This document shows positions 59,801 to 64,000 of a stretch of 64,000 bases of DNA, in pieces (positions within the stretch are counted from its first letter, which is position 1; every line of letters starts with the position of its first letter). Position numbers and translations under genes: made by a program. The notes below the pieces were generated by a model. The model made no database searches. It saw only the letters and a program-made list of their open reading frames with translations, and had not been told where the DNA came from. Origin of the DNA: Pratylenchus scribneri (Eukaryota; Nematoda; Chromadorea; Rhabditida; Pratylenchidae); the NCBI GenBank assembly GCA_030063045.1, contig JAQSEB010000015.1, positions 1,116,001 to 1,180,000 of the forward strand, in the 5' to 3' direction.

Positions 59801-59950
59801 AATATTCAAAAATAATACCATTGTTTTTCTCTGCTGTTTTGGATGCTGAAAACCGGTGGCAATTCGCCGTTGTTGAGTCATAATTTTGGCATTTCGCATC
59901 AATTTTTGACGAGTTTGCATCTCAAAATTCGTCGTGTACTGTTGACTCAT
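47820..59950 (-). CDS. C2H2 zinc-finger protein with an RPA70N-like C-terminal domain (868 aa)
   Basis: Twelve exons: 59950-59819, 59074-58829, 58062-57763, 56905-56789, 54119-53900, 53389-53233, 52532-52323, 51645-51247, 50706-50496, 50007-49867, 48904-48742, 48130-47820. The sum is 2607 nt and all phases agree. Start MSQQYTTNFEMQTRQKLMRN. A finger-like C-x2-C...H-x4-H lies in exon 3 (CNNCAWECS ... WHLIGTH), and two more are split across exons: CILCGKKLADFYVMRLHLRR and CIICKKVFCDFYYLYNHVWT, each with a second histidine. Long acidic stretches follow. The last two exons (TRPVLRVVNYTNGLLKLYDG, IRVMLTDFRQVYNLKTQIGR, VHPILIINNLRRLDIDMGN) match the order of strands in the RPA70 N-terminal OB fold, but the DNA-binding domains of RPA1 are absent. 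Several introns hold MITEs, and one hosts the EF-hand gene. Likely nuclear. Orthology not recognised. Confidence 0.78.
48208..48315. mobile_element. GGTAC-TIR MITE, truncated copy
   Basis: GGTACTTACGTTACGTATTATCTG and GAGAGGTACCGGTGACCCC match the left half of 30762-30953. It carries a 15-nt C run (48273-48287). Confidence 0.68.
48330..48640. mobile_element. Main-family MITE (diverged)
   Basis: Arms GGTTCAGTGGTTTGTC and GGCAAGATCTATCGATTTGG with a partial core; in the last zinc-finger gene intron. Confidence 0.65.
48986..49335. mobile_element. Palindromic MITE (main family, well preserved)
   Basis: CAATCGATAGATCTCGTCAAG, GACGCGTCGATTGGTATATA / TATATACCAATCGACGCGTC; ends CGAATAAAG / CTTATTCG. 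Confidence 0.9.
52700..53045. mobile_element. Main-family MITE (diverged)
   Basis: CAATTGATATATCTAGTCATAG and TTATATACCTATCAATCGA remain; in a zinc-finger gene intron. Confidence 0.65.
54176..54512. mobile_element. Main-family MITE (diverged)
   Basis: ATTCAATCGATCAAATCGATA, TCGGTTTTGAAAC and AATTATATACCATTCAATA remain; lies in the zinc-finger gene intron upstream of the EF-hand gene. Confidence 0.65.
54789..56553 (+). CDS. Secreted EF-hand protein with long Ser/Glu/Lys-rich repetitive tail (431 aa)
   Basis: Exons 54789-54990 and 55460-56553 join in phase 1 and total 1296 nt. The N-terminus MTILHGLNLFSIAVFLNVLT is a signal peptide, so the protein enters the secretory pathway. Two canonical EF-hand loops follow: DTDGDGKISVDE and DTNRDGYIDRNE, both with all calcium-liganding positions. 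About 270 residues of degenerate repeats (EEKVTSS, SSEEEE, DGKDE and similar) form an acidic, probably disordered, calcium-buffering or phosphorylatable tail. The gene lies on the opposite strand inside the intron of the zinc-finger gene between its exons at 56789-56905 and 53900-54119. Its own intron carries a MITE. A parasitism role is possible but not shown. Confidence 0.78.
55160..55452. mobile_element. Main-family MITE (diverged)
   Basis: TGGATAGAGCTGATCAAGACG and GTCTTGAGGAGATCTACGGATC; in the EF-hand gene intron. Confidence 0.65.
56955..57225. mobile_element. Main-family MITE, right arm truncated
   Basis: AATTGATAGATCTCGTCGATA and AAATTATATACAATCGATGC; in the zinc-finger gene intron between its exons at 57763-58062 and 56789-56905. 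Confidence 0.65.
59110..59280. mobile_element. C-tract element, copy 3
   Basis: Repeated TTTTGCCCCGCAGGACTATT and TTTTGTCCCGGGTCC units like 20495-20760; an 11-nt G run (59341-59351) follows. Confidence 0.5.
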
Positions 59951-60009
59951 AATTATTAGATAAATATTATTAAATGAATAACAGTCAAATTTGTCTGAAA
60001 AATGCAAAA

Positions 60010-61110
60010 TTATTTTCTAAATTTGGTAATAATTTAGGCCGTGAATAAGTTTATAGATATGGAGGGAAAATGTTATCGTTTTTATATAGTTCGAATGTAC
60101 ATTTTTAACTTAATAAGGTAGTGGAATGACATAAATTTTCGATGTGGTATAAAAATAAAAAGGAGTGGAGACTTTTTAAGCGCAGCCATTTGTGCTTTTT
60201 CTCAATAATCCGGTTCGGAATGCGATTTAAACGGGTTATATTTTGCTTTAAAAGATACTCCACTTTCAGGTTATACTAACCATACAATGGTAGAGTAATT
60301 TTTGAAAATTTGAATAAAAAATTTCTCATTCCCAAAAATTATATTGTTTTTTTTCCATTTTGTGTTAAACCATTTTAATAAACCGTATTTTCTGTGTCCA
60401 AATTTTGAATGGTCTGTATTTTTACGCACAAATGGCTACGCTCCGAATGGGTCATAAACTGCCTCTAAAATTGTAATTTACATTTAAATTTGTTGTAAAT
60501 AACTATTGGTTTTTGCGCTTTTGAGAATGAATTGCGTTGGAGGATGCCAAAAATGTAGAAAAAGTAAGGATAAGAAATATTCCCATCATAAAAATGACAA
60601 GTATTAGGCGGAATGTGAATCGATTTTCCATCGACAATATTTGTTGATGGGTGATGCAGTGTAAATGGCGTCTGACTTTTTGCGGGCCACCTACCCAAGC
60701 CAAAAGAAAACAGTCGCTCTGCATGTACAGTAGGGGGACAATTTTTATTCGCTTCAAAATAAATTTTTTAAAATTTTTATTTTTGGAAAATAAATTGAAT
60801 ATTTCGCCAAAATTTAGCGTTTAAAAAATGAGAAAAATTTTTTTCGAAAATTTTGGCCGCAATTTTAACTCACTTCTGACTCGCAAATCAGCAAAAAATT
60901 TACATTTATAAACAAATTTTCTCAAAAAAAAATAGTTTTGTTTAAATTAAAACATTTTTAATAGTGAAAAGTGAACATTATTATTGATGAATGATGACAT
61001 GTATTCATTAATATTAAAATTGAATATTACGCATGTAACACGATTAAATAAATCAATAAATATTATTCAAATTCAAACAGCAGTTCAATATCATGGCAGT
61101 GTCCAATTAT
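60010..61110. other. Intergenic, no gene seen
   Basis: Between the start of the zinc-finger gene and the end of copy 8. Holds one inverted repeat; short frames lack support. Confidence 0.5.
60179..60442. repeat. Inverted repeat, possible MITE
   Basis: AGCGCAGCCATTTGTGC at the left and GCACAAATGGCTACGCT at the right are near-perfect inverses 264 bp apart. The interior shows no coding sequence; no clear target duplication seen. Confidence 0.65.
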
Positions 61111-61121
61111 CGTTGATCGCC

Positions 61122-63953
61122 TCATTCTCGACTATTCCTCTCCTCAACATTTTCCCATTCATTTGTGCCATTTTTCTTCTTTCCGCTGCCAATTTCCTTC
61201 CAAATATTGGCCATTTCTTCATTCAATTTTTCATTTTCCACCTTCAATTCACGAATTTCTTTCTTCATTTTGCCATTCTCTTCGTTTAATTCCTTCAAAT
61301 CTTTTTGCATTTTGGTCAAACCGTCGCCAATTTCCGAACAAATTTCCTCTATTGAACGTTCATCAAATTGATCTGCATTTTCGTTAGCCATCTCCGATTT
61401 TTGTTGATGGGGATAATGTGGATTTGTTGGTGGTGGCTGGGATTGCCTTTTCTGCATTTGTTGTTGTTGTTGTTGCGATCGAACATAATATTGTCGCGGT
61501 TGCTGAATTAATATTTAAAGGTGCAGATTTTTAGGATTTGTCCAATTTTTTGTATCAGTTTTTGGGAAATATTGAAAATTGTGTGAAAATTGCGAAAAGT
61601 TTATAACGGTTTAGTGGTTTTCGCAAAATTCACAAACCATATACCATTGAATGAAGCTCGTCAAGACGGGTCGATTGGTATATAATTTGTCAATGATTTA
61701 ATTGGTTTTGAACCAAAACCCATAAAATGGTTTAAGTGGTTTAAAACCTTTAATTTTGATTAAACCACGACAAAATATATACCAATCGACGCGTCTCGAC
61801 GAAATCTATCGATTGGGTATAAGGTTTAGGGGTCTAGGACAAACCATTAAACCGTTAAAAACTTTTCGCAAAATTAAATACCATCCATTAAAATTTGCTA
61901 TATTTATTTTTTCTTTTAATCCTTTAAAAATCAGTAAAAAATGATGAAAATAAAATTAAAAAATTTATTGAAATTTTTTCTTTCCCTATTATATTCATAC
62001 TTGTCTAGGAAATCCCGTTGGAGGCTGTGGTCGCTGTTGTTGCCGTGCCTGGAGCCAATCCCTCCATAACTGCATATTTTGGTCAACATAATATTGTTGC
62101 GGTGGTGGCGGTCCACCTATGCCTGCATAATATTGTTGCTGTCCGGCAGGATCGGTGGCAGAAGGCAGTGGTTCTTGCCACGGGTAAAATTGTTGCTGCT
62201 GATGAGGCAGAGGATATTGACTTGGACCTAAAAATTTTTTAAAAATATTTTTTTTGCAAATTAACAATGGAATCTAATCAAAATTAAATGGGAAATATCT
62301 ACAATGGCGAATAGAAAAAAACGGTTTATAACTGTTTTTTAAATTTGTCCTAAACCTACAAAGCTTATACCCATTCGATAGATCTTGATGAAATGCATCG
62401 TTTGTATAACTATTTGGTTTAGATTTAACCAATTTTTAAGTAGTTTTGAACCAAAAACCATGTTAAGGTTTAAACCTTTTAATTTTTGGTCAAAAGTCGA
62501 CAAATTTTATTCCATTGTATGCGTCTTGACGAGATCTATCGAATGGGTATATGGTTTGGGGTCTAGGACAAACCACTAAACCGTAATAGGCTTTTCGCCA
62601 TTTTCAATATTCAATTCGCCAAATTAAATACTATCCAAACTAAATGTATGCCATTTTCAAATAAACCTACTCAAATGGAAGAAATTTTTTGGGATTTTGG
62701 GCGGTATGTTCGCAATTTGCTCTGTCCCATCATATTTTGCCAACATTCTGGCCATTTGTTTGCGCAGCCAAGGCAATGCTTTCAATGGCAACATCATTTT
62801 TCTTTCACTAGCAGTGATTTTATTCACGCCATTAATTCCAAGGCAAATTTCCTTTTCCATCATTCCTCTTCTGTCATTGTTTATAAAAAGTAACAATTCC
62901 AAATGAAATTTGAGGTTTTGGCCCATCATTTCAACAGTACGCAACCTCAATTTATGTTGCGGTTGGTGGCCAGCATCCATAATAGCTGATCTAACTATAG
63001 AAATGAATTTATATTATAAGGGTATTATAAATCTAAATGGTTTTATAATGGTCCATTCTATTTCAAGGGCGTTAGTCCCCACCCCCTCGAAATCTCTGAA
63101 GGATGAGAAAAAAAAAGTCAATTTTGTTTTTCAGATTATACTAATAAATATCAAAAAAATTTGCGAATTTATTTAGTTTATATATATACAGAATTTTTGC
63201 AAAATTTTCAGGTTTTTAGGCCTAAAAGTTGCAAAAAACTTTGCCACTTCCAGATTTTTTGAAAAAAAATCCTAAACTTTTTCTTAACCCCCCCCCCCCC
63301 CGTAAAAATTCCTTGGCAGGTCTTTATTCTATTTCATACTTTTTGAAAAGCCACCTTCAATTTATTTTTCAAAAAATAAAATATTTATACTGGATATTCA
63401 AATTTAAAAATTATGTTGCGATGAAAAATGAAATGGGTAAATTCTAAAAACGATTCCTAAGTATAAACTTGGTGTAAAAATGGAATTTTTGGGCAAACCT
63501 TGAATTTGTATTTTTTGATCAAAATTTTCTGTTGCCAATTCCTCAATGAGTTCATCCAATGCACGCACGAAGGCATAGGCATCCCCTGGGATAAGAATTT
63601 TTGGGCCATCGGAGAATTTGCCAAATTTGATTAACTACAATTTATTTTATTAGCTATCCCATCCAATAAATAGTAATACTGACAGTGATGTTGAAGGTTT
63701 TGCGACCGCTTTTGCCCTTTCTCAATTTAAGTTTCAATTGTTTTTTATTGTTAATTTCAAGTGATCGAATCTCAAAATAAATTTCATTCTTCTCAACATT
63801 GCCTTTTTCAGTCCCTTCCAAAACTTCTTCTTGCTTGATTGTATTATTTGTTGGCATTTCAGGCGACAAAATGTTTGAAGATGAGTTTAGGTTCTCGACT
63901 GGAAGAGGATGAATTCCATCATTTCCACTGCAGAATTGATTGCGTTGAAAAAA
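61122..63953 (-). CDS. Novel tandem family, copy 8 (5' end outside window; coiled-coil tail)
   Basis: Exons 63953-63684 (exon 2 type), 63634-63499, 62994-62671, 62227-62001 and 61502-61122 join in phase; exon 1 lies beyond the window. Motifs: LKLKLRKGKSGRKTFNI, IPGDAYAFVRALDELIEEL, LKALPWLRKQMARMLAKYDG, IPKNFF. The tail is different from other copies: a Pro/Gln/Tyr-rich exon (QQYYAGIGGPPPPQQYY), then a coiled coil (FDERSIEEICSEIGDGL and Glu/Lys heptads) homologous to exon 5 of copy 6, with no LFDFDDEE tail. MITEs lie in introns at 61570-61885 and 62286-62635. It is isolated from the main cluster by about 34 kb. Confidence 0.78.
61570..61885. mobile_element. Palindromic MITE (main family)
   Basis: GACGGGTCGATTGGTATATA / TATATACCAATCGACGCGTC; ends GCGAAAAG / CTTTTCGCA. 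Last intron of copy 8. Confidence 0.85.
62286..62635. mobile_element. Palindromic MITE (main family)
   Basis: CATTCGATAGATCTTGATG and CGTCTTGACGAGATCTATCG; in the copy 8 intron after the LPWLR exon. Confidence 0.8.
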
Positions 63954-64000
63954 CTGAAACATTTATTTTAGTTATTTTTTATTACTGAATTAAAAACAAA

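Overview
The window is AT-rich nuclear DNA from a eukaryote, most likely a nematode, possibly of the plant-parasitic tylenchid type. The evidence is short GT-AG introns (many of 40-60 nt), runs of same-strand genes only 120-280 bp apart as in nematode operons, a maT transposon, a glycoprotein-bearing retroelement relic of the kind known from nematodes, and many palindromic repeats. The species assignment is inference. I rebuilt exons by hand by matching splice sites, intron phases and repeated exon motifs. Summed exon lengths and phases close correctly for nearly every gene listed.

Layout. 780-8463 (minus): an acidic nuclear-type protein and two copies of a novel multi-exon family. 9064-27210 (plus): more copies of the same family, including an in-frame fusion of two copies, with the replication gene mcm10 (19328-25341) between copies. 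The intergenic gaps of about 119-278 bp suggest operons diverging from 8464-9063. One further copy, cut by the window edge, lies at 61122-63953 (minus). 29272-31493 (plus) encodes an ELM2-SANT chromatin protein. It converges on an ELF-like ETS factor (31861-33208, minus) whose last DNA-binding strand is replaced by a palindromic repeat.

33330-35140 is a 29-bp minisatellite that is open in several frames. 35485-42000 holds a broken envelope-like relic (minus), a 171-bp satellite, and a young gag-only LTR retrotransposon inserted into that satellite (two LTRs of 203 bp that look identical). 44838-47556 holds hAT-like MITEs and a maT element. 47820-59950 (minus) is a 12-exon C2H2 zinc-finger gene whose C-terminus looks like an RPA70N-type OB fold. 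A secreted EF-hand gene (54789-56553, plus) is nested in one of its introns.

The background is filled by one dominant family of ~330-bp palindromic MITEs (about 27 copies), several smaller TIR families with readable target-site duplications, and at least nine long G/C homopolymers.

The novel family has a fixed architecture: a short N-terminal exon, a linker plus a basic beta-rich segment, an exon with a VPEDAYAFVRALDELI motif, an exon with an LPWLRKQMAEML motif, then a disordered tail ending in an LFDFDDEEMEKYRR-type motif or a coiled coil. I cannot name it. A PC4/PUR-like single-strand nucleic-acid-binding fold is a hypothesis worth testing.
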